A stretch of 64,000 bases of DNA from Nonomuraea jiangxiensis (GTDB taxonomy: Bacteria > Actinomycetota > Actinomycetes > Streptosporangiales > Streptosporangiaceae), in NCBI RefSeq assembly GCF_900099965.1, contig NZ_FNDJ01000014.1, positions 186,001 through 250,000 on the forward strand, read 5' to 3'. A program made the translations under genes and the position numbers. Positions 1 to 8,800 of the stretch are shown here, piece by piece. The notes beneath the pieces were generated by a model that was not told where the DNA came from, did not search any database, and worked only from the letters and a program-made list of their open reading frames with translations. Numbering within the stretch: the first letter of the stretch is position 1; each line of letters begins with the position of its first letter.

Positions 1-998
1 GGGAACGGCGTCCACCGGTGGAGGTTGAGCGTCGAGGTGCCCCCGGCCCTGGTGACCGTCCAGTCGCCGGCGGTGAAACCGTCCACCAGGATCATGCGCG
101 GCTGCACGTTGGCGGCCTTGAAGCCCGGGAGTGCGGCCAGGCCGGGCTCGGAGATGACGCGGGAGCGGTCGGCGTGCGACAGGAACAGGTTGTCGAAGTC
201 GTACATGAAACGGACCGGTGCCGGAACGTCCGCCGGCGGCCGTACGGCGTCCGGCAGGTCGTACAGGGTCCGGCCGGCCTCGTCCCGCACACGGACCAGG
301 TCCAGCCTCTCCACCACCTCGGCCAGCCGGGTCAGCCCCGACCACGTCTGCACGTCCGCCACCGACGCGGGCCCGAACGCCGCGAGATAGCGCAGCACCA
401 GCTCCTCGGGCGTCATCGGCGGCGCCTCGAAGCCCAGCCAGGACTCGGCGCTCGTGTGCGCGATCGGCCCGCTCCTGCCCCACACCCCGCGCGGTGGCAC
501 CTGTACCAGGGGCACCAGCCAGCGCACACCCACGCCGAGGGCCCGCGGGTCGTGCGCCGGCCACCGCTCCGCCAGCGCCCGGCCGAGCTCGGCGAACGTC
601 ATCGGCCGCTCCTCCACCAACGCCCGCCCGGCCGCGGCCAGCTCCTCCAGGTCCACGCCCGCCAGTTGCCGGCCGAACACGCTCAGCGTCCCGCGCTCGA
701 TGACGATCTGCAGCAGCGGCCGCATGGCCAGGCAGTCGCGGGCGGTGACCAGGTGGATGGTGGAGCGCTGCAGCACGATGCGTACGAGGTCGTGCGAGAG
801 CAGCAGGTCGGCGGCGTCGCCGGGCTTGAAGCCCTCGATACGGTTCCACAGACCGGTGTACCAGGTGTGCGGGGTCTGCGCCTGCAGGCCGCCGAGGTGC
901 GCCACGACCTGCGGGACGGACGCGCCGGTGCGGCGCAGCAGGTGCTGACGGTCGAGGGTGGCCCGGTTGAGCGCCCTGCGGCTGATGAGGGGGTCCAT
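1..998 (-). CDS. HTH_42 winged-helix protein, AlkZ/YcaQ-type DNA glycosylase-like (3' end cut by window)
   Basis: The reading frame is open from an ATG at 998 (MDPLISRRALNRATLDR) to the left edge, about 332 residues, so the C-terminus is missing. The fold is the winged-helix DNA-binding domain family (HTH_42), which is known to include the AlkZ and YcaQ/AlkX DNA glycosylases that unhook interstrand crosslinks. The segment HLGGLQAQTP holds Gln39-Ala40-Gln41, the QxQ catalytic signature of the AlkZ-like branch. A TACCTT -10 box ends 6 nt before the ATG, so the mRNA may be leaderless. The gene is divergent from the dehydrogenase at 1128. Family call is firm; glycosylase activity is inferred from the QxQ motif. 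Confidence 0.8.
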   Translation of the reverse strand, partial: MDPLISRRALNRATLDRQHLLRRTGASVPQVVAHLGGLQAQTPHTWYTGLWNRIEGFKPGDAADLLLSHDLVRIVLQRSTIHLVTARDCLAMRPLLQIVIERGTLSVFGRQLAGVDLEELAAAGRALVEERPMTFAELGRALAERWPAHDPRALGVGVRWLVPLVQVPPRGVWGRSGPIAHTSAESWLGFEAPPMTPEELVLRYLAAFGPASVADVQTWSGLTRLAEVVERLDLVRVRDEAGRTLYDLPDAVRPPADVPAPVRFMYDFDNLFLSHADRSRVISEPGLAALPGFKAANVQPRMILVDGFTAGDWTVTRAGGTSTLNLHRWTPF

Positions 999-1004
999 AG
1001 GCTC

Positions 1005-1010
1005 AAGGTA
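1005..1010 (-). promoter_or_regulatory. -10 box for the HTH_42 gene
   Basis: TACCTT on the minus strand lies 6 nt upstream of the ATG at 998. This TANNNT-to-ATG spacing is the leaderless layout seen at other genes in the window. No clear -35 hexamer is visible. Confidence 0.4.
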
Positions 1011-1127
1011 GGGGCTATTGCGGTCGATCTCTGACCGCAATGACCCGGTGAAGCGAGCGACCGACTCGGGCCTGGGGCCGTCGCGCCTGCATTGGTTATG
1101 ATCAATTTGACCGACTTTGGGGGCGAT

Positions 1128-2129
1128 GTGAGCGAAGTGCGGCCGAAGACGCTGATCGCCATGGGACGCGACGTGGCGGACCGGCTCCTGACCGGCGAAG
1201 TGCGCGACCGCCTCGTGCGCATCGCCGACGTGGACCCCGACCTGGTGGCCTCGGACTTCGCCGATCCCGCCGTGGCCGGGGCGCTGGCCGCCGCCGAGGT
1301 GCTCTACACGGGCTGGGGGTGCCCGCCCGTCACCGCCGAGGTGCTGGCCGGGGCGCCGAAGCTGCGGGCGGTCGTGCACGCGGCCGGGTCCGTCAAGAAC
1401 CACGTCACCGAGGCGTGCTGGGAGCGCGGGATCCTCGTCTCGTCCGCGGCGGCGGCCAACGCCGAGCCCGTGGCCGAGTACACCCTCGCCGCGATCCTGT
1501 TCGCCAACAAGCGGGTGCTGGACATCGCCAGGCTCTACCGCGAGCAGCGGGCCGGGCTCGACCTGGAGAGCCGCTTCCCCCGGCTGGGGAACTACCGGCG
1601 CACGGTCGGCGTGGTCGGCGCCTCCAGGATCGGCCGCCGGGTGATCGAATTGCTGCGGCCGTTCGAGCTGGACGTGCTCGTCGCGGACCCGTACCTGACG
1701 GAGGACCTCGGGGTGCCGCACGTCGAGCTGGACGAGCTGTTCGAGCGGTGCGACGTGGTCAGCCTGCACGCGCCCGCGCTGCCCGAGACCAGGCACCTCG
1801 TCGACGCCGCCCGCCTGGCGCGCATGCGCGATGGCGCGACGCTGATCAACACGGCCCGCGGCGCGCTCGTCGACGAGGACGCGCTCGTCGCCGAGCTGGC
1901 GAGCGGCCGGCTGTACGCGGTGATCGACGTGACCGAACCCGAGGTGCCGCCCGCCGACTCGCCCCTCTACGACCTGCCGAACCTCCTGCTCACCCCGCAC
2001 ATCGCCGGCTCGCTCGGCGGCGAACTGGACCGCATCGCCCTGCTGGCGCTCGACGAGCTCGCCAGGTACGCCCAGGGCCGGCCCTTCGCGCACGGCGTCA
2101 CGGCCGAGGCCCTGGCCATCAGCGCCTGA
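1128..2129 (+). CDS. D-isomer-specific 2-hydroxyacid dehydrogenase
   Basis: Cytosolic NAD(P)-dependent 2-hydroxyacid dehydrogenase, 333 residues from GTG 1128. The Rossmann glycine motif is GVVGASRIGRRV, a serine-containing variant of GxGxxG. The family's catalytic triad is visible in order: Arg in NTARGALVDEDAL, Glu in DVTEPEVPP, and His in TPHIAGSLGGE. GTG 1128 is preferred because GGGGGC sits just upstream and a TATGAT hexamer at 1097-1102 looks like a -10 box. TTG 1092 and ATG 1098 are in-frame alternatives, but both overlap or precede that box. Substrate is not evident: phosphoglycerate dehydrogenase-like enzymes and glyoxylate reductases share this layout. It stands alone, followed by the kinase gene 83 nt later. 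Confidence 0.85.
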   Translation: MSEVRPKTLIAMGRDVADRLLTGEVRDRLVRIADVDPDLVASDFADPAVAGALAAAEVLYTGWGCPPVTAEVLAGAPKLRAVVHAAGSVKNHVTEACWERGILVSSAAAANAEPVAEYTLAAILFANKRVLDIARLYREQRAGLDLESRFPRLGNYRRTVGVVGASRIGRRVIELLRPFELDVLVADPYLTEDLGVPHVELDELFERCDVVSLHAPALPETRHLVDAARLARMRDGATLINTARGALVDEDALVAELASGRLYAVIDVTEPEVPPADSPLYDLPNLLLTPHIAGSLGGELDRIALLALDELARYAQGRPFAHGVTAEALAISA

Positions 2130-2199
2130 GGCGCGGGCCGCTTGATCACGTTCGGGCTCTGGGGCGGGGAGCCGGATGACGCGGTCGGTCGCTCGGCCC

Positions 2200-2205
2200 T
2201 ACGCT
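2200..2205 (+). promoter_or_regulatory. -10 box, leaderless layout, for the Ser/Thr kinase
   Basis: TACGCT is followed by exactly 7 nt and then ATG 2213. No Shine-Dalgarno lies between, which fits a leaderless transcript. Confidence 0.45.
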
Positions 2206-2212
2206 GCTCTGC

Positions 2213-4123
2213 ATGCGACGACGGGTGATCGACGACCGCTTCGAGCTGGTGGAGCGGCTCGGCGGTGGGGGTATGGGCCTGGTGTGGCGGGCCTGGGACG
2301 TGGCCCTGCACCGCGAGGTCGCGGTCAAGGAGGTGCGTCCGCCCGACCCCTCCATGGACGAGGCGGACCCGGCGGCCGCCCGCGAGCTGCGGGCCAGGGT
2401 GCTGCGCGAGGCCCGCGCGCTGGCCCGGCTGAACCATCCGCACGTGGCCACCATCCACCACATCGTGGATCCGGGCGAGCACGGTTACCCGTGGATCGTC
2501 ATGGAGCTGGTCTCCGGCGGCTCGCTCCAGGACCGCCTCCAGCGCGGGCCCCTGCCGCCGTGGGAGGCGGCCCGTCTCGGGCGGGAGCTCCTGTCCGCCT
2601 TACGCGCCGCGCACGCGGTCGGCATCCAGCACCGCGACGTCAAACCCGCCAACGTGCTGCTGCGCGAGGACGGCCGGGCGGTGCTCACCGACTTCGGCAT
2701 CGCGGCGGTACGCGAGTCCACGAGCCTGACGGCCACCGGATCGTTCATCGGGTCGCCCGAGTACATGGCGCCGGAGCGGATCAACGGTGTCGAGGGCGAC
2801 CCGGCCTCGGACCTGTGGTCGCTCGGGATGCTGCTGTACGTGGCGGTGGAGGGGCGGCACCCGTTGCGCCGGAGCACCACGCTGGCCACCCTGGCCGCGG
2901 TGCTCAACCAGGAGGTGCCACCGCCCGAGCGCGCCGGGCCGCTCGGCCCCGCCCTGAACGCGCTGCTCAGACGGGACCCCACCGCCCGCCCCGACGCCGA
3001 AACCGTGGACCGCCTGCTCACCGGCGCCACCACGGCGCCGGCCCAGGGACCAGGCCAAGCCCCCGGCCCCGGACCCGTCCCCATGCCCCTCCCCGTCCCC
3101 GGTCTCGCCCCTGGCCAGGCCCCCGGCCCCGCTGCCAGCCCTGGCCCCGGTTCTGGCCCCGGTCCTGGCCCCGGTCCTGGCCCCGGTCCTGGTCAGGGGC
3201 CTGTTCCCGGTCAGGGGCCTGTTCCCGGCCAGGGGCACGGTCCTGGCCAGGGTCCTGTTCCCGGTCACGGCCAGGGGCACGGTCATGGGCCGGGTGGCTT
3301 CGCGCAGGCGCCCGCGGTGGGGGTGGGCGGTGCGCACACGGTGCCGCCTGGATACGGCGGTCCGGGCGGGCCGCAGCCTCCGTGGGGTTCGGGGCCCGTG
3401 TCCGGGGCGGACACCATGCACCCGCGCCGCCGCCGCGCCTCCAACGGCCCCCGGAACGCGGCCATCGCCGGGTCCGTGGCGGTCGTCGTGGTGGTGGGCG
3501 TGCTCGTATGGCAACTGCTCCCGGTCCTGTCCGGGCCTCGGGAGGAGGAGCCGCGGCAGGGCGCGTTCACCGCCGCCGCGACCCTGCGCCCCGAGTCCTC
3601 GCGGTCCGGCACCACCGCCGGCGCGACAGCCGACGACACCGACACGGGCGACGACACCACTGACGACACCGACACCAGCGCGCCGGGCAACCTGCTGACC
3701 CCGGCCGGCATGCGCTATGCGATCGCCAAGCTGAAGCCGGTCATGGGCGGCAGCAAGGTCGTCAAGCTGGTGGTCTTCCCGACGTACGCCTCCGCCGAGG
3801 CCCCGCTCAAGCGGGACCCGGAGATCTACGACCGGTACGACTACCGTGACGGCGTGGCCACCCGCGCCGGTACGGGCAGCCAGGTGACCACACCCCTCGT
3901 GGACCTGGACAAGTACAACTGGAACGCCCTGCCGGCCCTGCTCAAGAAGGCGGGAAAGGACCTGGGCGTGCCGAGGCCGACGACGCGCTACGTGATCGCG
4001 GACCCGAACTACACGTTCGTCACCCCGCATCAGGTCCTGCTCGTCTACGTGAGCGACGGCTACCGCACGGGCTACCTGGTCGCCAACCTCCAGGGCAAGG
4101 TGGTCAAGACGGTCCCGGCCTGA
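2213..4123 (+). CDS. Transmembrane Ser/Thr protein kinase with Gly-Pro linker
   Basis: Hanks-type membrane kinase of 636 residues. All catalytic elements are present: glycine loop LGGGGMGLV (16-24), Lys39 in VAVKEV, H140-R141-D142 with K144, D160-F161-G162, and SPEYMAPERI. A Gly-Pro-Gln linker of about 90 residues follows (roughly 270-360), encoded by degenerate GGCCCCGGTCCT-like repeats. One membrane helix (about 416-438, rich in Val) leads to an outer domain of about 150 residues that lacks PASTA motifs; it begins with a Thr/Asp-rich stretch and then TPAGMRYAIAKL. The external domain is not recognised. The intact catalytic residues contrast with the two pseudokinases in this window. Confidence 0.92.
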   Translation: MRRRVIDDRFELVERLGGGGMGLVWRAWDVALHREVAVKEVRPPDPSMDEADPAAARELRARVLREARALARLNHPHVATIHHIVDPGEHGYPWIVMELVSGGSLQDRLQRGPLPPWEAARLGRELLSALRAAHAVGIQHRDVKPANVLLREDGRAVLTDFGIAAVRESTSLTATGSFIGSPEYMAPERINGVEGDPASDLWSLGMLLYVAVEGRHPLRRSTTLATLAAVLNQEVPPPERAGPLGPALNALLRRDPTARPDAETVDRLLTGATTAPAQGPGQAPGPGPVPMPLPVPGLAPGQAPGPAASPGPGSGPGPGPGPGPGPGQGPVPGQGPVPGQGHGPGQGPVPGHGQGHGHGPGGFAQAPAVGVGGAHTVPPGYGGPGGPQPPWGSGPVSGADTMHPRRRRASNGPRNAAIAGSVAVVVVVGVLVWQLLPVLSGPREEEPRQGAFTAAATLRPESSRSGTTAGATADDTDTGDDTTDDTDTSAPGNLLTPAGMRYAIAKLKPVMGGSKVVKLVVFPTYASAEAPLKRDPEIYDRYDYRDGVATRAGTGSQVTTPLVDLDKYNWNALPALLKKAGKDLGVPRPTTRYVIADPNYTFVTPHQVLLVYVSDGYRTGYLVANLQGKVVKTVPA

Positions 4124-4365
4124 TCAGGCGGCGACGCACCCACGGACCAAGGGCAACCGCACCAGGCAACCCGGGGGAGCACGCCAGAGTGGATGCTTTC
4201 CTGCGACCAAAAGCGGATAAATCAGGAAATTGTCCGGCAGAGCGACACGGCCGCACAGCCGGCCCTTCACTGATGTTCCTGTCGAGTAGGAAAAGTAAAG
4301 GGACCCGGCCCTTCATGAGCCTGGGATAGTGTCATATCATCGTGGTGCTACTAAGCATGGAATAT

Positions 4366-4403
4366 GGCGCCGACCGTTGTCCTGTGGGACTCAGGTCGGC
4401 GCC
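4366..4403 (-). terminator. Hairpin downstream of the 31-residue micro-ORF
   Basis: A perfect 10-bp stem (GGCGCCGACC at 4366-4375 with GGTCGGCGCC at 4394-4403) encloses a second 4-bp stem, GTCC/GGAC, with a TGTG loop. It lies 35 nt past the stop of the minus-strand micro-ORF. There is no T-run, as is common for actinobacterial terminators. The remaining gap from 4124 to 4365 shows only a short direct repeat, CCGGCCCTTCA, near 4259 and 4305. Confidence 0.5.
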
Positions 4404-4438
4404 TGGGTGTTGCGTGCACCTCGGGGTTGCCTGCCGAG

Positions 4439-4534
4439 CTAGCCGAGGTGTCGCATTTTTGTCAGCACGTCGAGTAGCAGAAGCAGTTGCTGCGTGAGCA
4501 GCAGTTGTTCTTCGACGCTCAGGCTGAGGAACAT
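4439..4534 (-). CDS. 31-residue Leu/Gln-rich micro-ORF, function unknown
   Basis: ATG 4534 is preceded by AGGGGAGAG with about 3-6 nt spacing, a strong Shine-Dalgarno for this genome. The peptide starts MFLSLSVEEQ, has a core LLLTQQLLLLLDVL and ends TKMRHLG. It would form an amphipathic or membrane-seeking helix. An upstream TTG at 4699 would extend the frame to 86 residues, but that part has poor codon bias. The region upstream (4640-4790) is noticeably lower in GC, as expected for a promoter, and a hairpin follows the stop. No family is recognised. It might be a small membrane peptide or a leader; translation is supported only by the Shine-Dalgarno. Confidence 0.45.
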   Translation of the reverse strand: MFLSLSVEEQLLLTQQLLLLLDVLTKMRHLG

Positions 4535-4829
4535 GTGCTCTCCCCTCTCAAACCCTGACGGACGGGTCGTCGGCTCAAGGTTTGTCCGGCCGACCCAAGA
4601 GGACGTCAGCCGGGTGTGGAGTGTCGCGTTCACCAGCTTGAACAAATCGTAGTGCCATTTGGTGTGCCCCGACAGATCATCTGCACCAGATTTTGGCAAT
4701 AGGCGCCCGCATTGCCCCGTATTAATTGGCTTTTATGGGGACATTCCGCTTTATCGGCTTAGTGCGATATGCGCCACCCGGCCGGCTGCGGGGCGAGCTG
4801 TCAGGGCCGGCCGGCGCTCGATACTGAGG

Positions 4830-5216
4830 TCAGTCCCAGCGCTGGGCGTTGTGGTCGTTCAGGGAGCCCGGGGGCTGGGGGATGACGCAGAAGGGCAGCC
4901 CGGCGGGGTCCTCCATGATCCACCAGTGGTCGTTCACCAGCTGCAGGCGCCGGGCGCCGAGGGCCTCCAGGCGCGCGGTCTCCGCCTCCAGGTCGTCGGT
5001 GTGGATGTCGAGATGGACGCGCGCGTGGCCCGTCCCCAGCCGCTGGATGAGCAGGCCGAAGGCCTCACCGGCTAAATGGGCGCCGTGGTATTCCGGGTAT
5101 CGCTGGAACCGGGTCAGCGTCTGACCGGTCGCCTCCTGCCAGAAGGTGAGTTCTTTGTCGTGATCGCTCTCCGGCACGTCGAGGACGACCTTCTGAAGCC
5201 TGCTGTAGTGCGTCAT
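4830..5216 (-). CDS. VOC (glyoxalase-fold) family protein
   Basis: 128 residues from MTHYSRLQKVVLDVPESD. The betaalphabetabetabeta glyoxalase layout is visible: VVLDVP, then GTGHARVHLDIHTDDLEAE, then WWIMEDPAGLPFCVIPQPP. His and Glu positions typical of metal sites are partly present (HLDIH, MEDPAG). Two starts compete. ATG 5225 abuts GGGAAG, while ATG 5216 has it at 9 nt, so 5216 is chosen. A much longer upstream extension would run into the GGCC minisatellite and is not credible. Substrate unknown; similar genes are often annotated as glyoxalase/bleomycin-resistance superfamily. Confidence 0.8.
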   Translation of the reverse strand: MTHYSRLQKVVLDVPESDHDKELTFWQEATGQTLTRFQRYPEYHGAHLAGEAFGLLIQRLGTGHARVHLDIHTDDLEAETARLEALGARRLQLVNDHWWIMEDPAGLPFCVIPQPPGSLNDHNAQRWD

Positions 5217-5255
5217 GTCCGCCATCTTCCCGTGGCCAGCCCCCGGCCGGGGCGT

Positions 5256-5722
5256 CATCGTGGCGGCCCCCGGCCCCCGGCCCTCGGCCCCCGGCCCTCG
5301 GCCCCCGGCCCTCGGCCCCCGGTCCCGGTCCCGGCCCTCGGCCGCCGGCCCCCGGCCGCCAGCCACCGGCCCTCGGTCCCGGCCCCCGGCCGTCGGCCCT
5401 TGGTCCCGGCCCCCGGCCGTCGGCCACCGGCCACCGGCCACCGGCCCCCGGCCCCCGGCCGTCGGCCACCGGCCACCGGCCACCGGCCCCCGGCCCTCGG
5501 CCACCAGCCCTCGGTCCCGCCCCCGGTCCTCGGCCGCCGGCCCTCGGCCACCGGCCCTCGGTCCCGCCCCCGGTCCTCGGCCGCCGGCCCTCGGCCACCG
5601 GCCCTCGGTCCCGCCCTCGGTCCCGCCCCCGGTCCTCGGCCACCGGTCCTCGGTCCCCGGCCCCGGTCCCCGGCCCCGGTCCCCGGCCCCGGTCCCCGGC
5701 CCCGGTCCCCGGCCCCGGTCCC
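5256..5722. repeat. GGCC-rich minisatellite
   Basis: About 470 bp made only of degenerate CCGGCCC, CTCGGCC, CACCGGC and GTCGGCC modules. Several higher-order units can be seen: CCACCGG triplets near 5418-5440 and 5466-5485, longer CCGCCGGCCCTCGGCCACC units near 5530-5600, and a 13-bp unit GGTCCCCGGCCCC repeated about five times at 5650-5722. It is open in several frames on both strands, which produces meaningless Pro/Arg/Gly-rich reading frames. It sits between the VOC gene and the terminator hairpin of the pseudokinase gene. Confidence 0.9.
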
Positions 5723-5764
5723 CAAGCCGCCCGGCCCCCGGGCTTGGGGGCCGGGCGGCTGGGG
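5720..5764 (-). terminator. Strong hairpin terminator after the pseudokinase-WD40 gene
   Basis: AGCCGCCCGGCCCCC (5725-5739) and GGGGGCCGGGCGGCT (5746-5760) form a perfect 15-bp stem with a 6-nt loop, extendable by four C-G pairs past one bulged A. It lies 78 nt downstream of the minus-strand stop at 5842. Confidence 0.7.
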
Positions 5765-5841
5765 ATCGGGTGGCTCGGGCGGGTTGGGCTTGGTTGGGCG
5801 GGTGAGGGTGTGTGGTGGGGCGTTGGCGGCGTGCTCCCGGG

Positions 5842-8800
5842 TCAGCAGACCTTTCGGTAGCCGCTCTCCGGGATCAGGCGGGTCCACTCGGCCCTGCTCA
5901 GCGGGCCGCCCGCCTTGGCGCACACCTCGCGTACGGTCAGCGCCGGGTCGATCGGGACCTCGCGTACGCTGCCGTCCAGCGCCACCCCGCGCAAACGCCG
6001 GCTGTCCTGGCTGAAGGTCAGCCCCGCCGCCCCCAGCCCCACCCGGCCGACCTCGCGGAGCGTGCTCGCGTCCCACAGTGAGGTACGCGTGGCGCCGACC
6101 GCCAGCAGGTCGCCGCGGGGGGAGAAGCGCAGGTCGTCCACCGGAGTCAGGCCGGTCTCGATGGTGCCGAGGCGGGTACGTCTGCGCACGTCCCACACCA
6201 CCACGCGGCCGTCGTCCAGGCCGTACGCCAGCTTGCCGCCGTCAGGAGAGAAAGCCACCGCGACCGGCGCGGCCGTGCCCAGCGGGCTGATGCCGCTCGA
6301 GGCGAGGTCGAGCACCTTGGCGCCGGCGGCCAGCGTCGAGCCGTCCGGGCCGAAGGCCAGCGCCAGGTCGCCCGCGCCCTCGTACAGCTTGAGGCGCCGC
6401 CCCGCGCGCACGTCCCACGTCTCCAGGGTCCGGCCGCGGGTGGTGGCCAGGGTGTCGCCCCTGGGGGAGAGCGCCACGGCGGGCACGTCGCCGCCGGCCC
6501 GGATGGCGGCCACCCGCCTGCCGCTCGGCACCTCCCACACGGTCACCGGGTCGCCGGCCACGGCCAGCAGCCGGCCGGTCGCGTCGAGGGCCGGTGCGCC
6601 GGTGGCGCCGATCCGGCCGAGCGTCCTGCGTGCGACGGTGTCGATGAGCTCGATCGCGCTGCCCACGTCCCTGGCCGCCACCTGGCCGTCGCCGGAGAAC
6701 GCCACGCTCGCGCCGCCCTCGTACGGGGCGGGCAGGCCCGAGACGTCGAGGGAGATCACCGAGCCCGTGCCGCTCAGGTAGCGCAGCGAGTGCCCGTCGG
6801 CGGAGAACACCAGGCCGCCGTGCACCGGCTCCTTGAGCGGGTAGGAGCCGGACAGCCGGCGCTCGGCCACGTTCCAGACCCGCACCTCGCCCGCGCCGGG
6901 GAGGGCGAGCAGGCGGCCGTCGGGGGAGAAGACGGGCGGTCCTCCCTGCTCACGTCCCGCCGCGCCGTTCTTCCCGGAAGCGACCTGCTCGCGGCCCGCG
7001 CCGCGCTGCCCGGGGTCGGCCTGTTCACGCCCGGGGCTCCGCTGTTCGGAGTCGGCCTGTTCGCGCCCCGCGCCGCGTTGCGCGGGGTCGGCCTGTTCGC
7101 GCCCTGAGCCGCGCTGTTCGTGCTCGGCGCCGCCCTGTCTCGGGTTCAGGGCCTCCGTGCCGGGAGCCGGGGTCGGCTCGGCGAAGGCGAAGGTCTGCGA
7201 CAGCTCCGTGCCGGGCGCCACCAGGGTGGCGAGAGTCTCCGGCCGACCCGCCTCCTGCGCCGTCCCGCCGTCGGCGCTCCGGCTCTCCTCCTCTGCCGCG
7301 AACCGCTCCACAGCGGCACCGGTGGGGGTGGGGGACGGCGCACCCGCGGTCCTCGGGTCGGCGGGGGTCTGGGATGGCGGAGCCGTGGCGTTCGGGTTGG
7401 CGAGGGCCCGGCGTGGCGGGTCCGTGGCGTTCGGGTCGGCGGGGGCCTGGGATGGCCGGTTCGTGGCGCTCGGGTTGGCGAGGGCCCGGCGTGGCGGGTC
7501 CGTGGCTTTCGCGTCGGCGGGGGCCCGGGGTGATGGGTTCGGGTCGGTGGAGGGGCCGGATGACGAATGCGTGGCGTTCGGGGTGGCCGAGGCTGGGGTT
7601 TCGGTGCGGCGCGGGCGGGTGGGGCCTGGCGTGTTCGCGCGGATCAGCGTGATCCCGTCGCGTCCCGCGACCGCCAGCGTGGTTCCGTCCGGGCTGAACG
7701 CCAGGGCGGGAGGTGCCGCGTCCGGGCCGGTCGGCGGGCGTACTTCGACGACCCCGGTCCTGGTCCTGGTCGCCGTGTCCCACAGCTCCACCCGGCCGTC
7801 CAGCCGGGAGAAGGCCGCCCTGCTCCCGTCCGGGGAGAGCGCCACCGCGCGGTCGGCGACGTCGAACAGCACCGCTTCGCCCCGGTAGACCCGGGTCCTG
7901 TTCCCGTTGACGATCGCGTACGTGGCCCCGGCCGGAGCCCGCCCCGTGGCCACCTCGAACGGCCGCCCGTCGGCCCCCACCGCGAACCTGCCGTCGCCGC
8001 TCAACGCCATGATCCCGGCGGGCGATGGATAAGAGACGAGCCGCCGCCCGCCGGCCACGTCCCAGACGGTGACCCCACCGTCATCCCATTTGACCAGCTC
8101 GTCCCCGCGCAGCAGGTAGCGCGCCCGCAGGTCGGCCGCCGGATCGGTGAACACTCCCAGCTCCGGCTGCACCAGCGAGGCCTGCAGCGCCGCCCGCGCC
8201 TCGAACACCGGCGACAGCCGCCACGCGGCCACGCTCAGCCGCATCGCGGTCCGCGGATCGGACGCCCGCATCGCCTCCGCCCTGGCGGCCACGGCCCTCG
8301 CCTCGGCGCTGAGGAGGCGTTCGCGCAGGTCGTTCTGGCCGTGTACGGACACGACGGACATCGTCACCGCCACCGCCAGCACCGCGCCGAGCGTAGCCAG
8401 CGACGGGACCAGCAGCTTCCTGCGCTGCTTGGCCAGGGTCACGCTGTCGTTGAGGAAGTCGCGTTCGAGCTGGTTGAGCCGTAGATGGCGGCGCTTGGTC
8501 GCGGCCCAGCCGAGTGCCGTGTCGAGTACCTCGCCGCGGAAGAGGTGGCTGCGGTCACGCCGGTGCGCCGACCAGTGCCGGGCGGCCTCGCGGATCTGCC
8601 GGTGCACGGCCAGGCCGTCGCGTTCGTCCGCGACCCAGGCGCGCAGCCGGGGCCAGGCCCGGTAGAGGGCGGCGCTGGCCGGGGCCACCCGGTCGTCGCT
8701 GACGGCCACCAGCTTTCCGACGGCGGTCTCCACCGGCGGCACGCGTACGCTGCGCCGCACCAGCAGCCCGGCGGCCATGAGCGGGGCCAGCACGTCGCCC

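Noticed and set aside
4104..4316. 70-codon minus-strand frame after the Ser/Thr kinase
   Set aside because: No Shine-Dalgarno, mixed codon bias and no recognisable motif.
5256..5722. Possible CRISPR array
   Set aside because: Units are short and degenerate with no unique spacers, and no cas genes are present.
5255..6196. Long Pro/Arg/Gly-rich reading frames across the GGCC array on both strands
   Set aside because: They come from a repeat open in most frames; no start signal, no domain, and they run into known genes.
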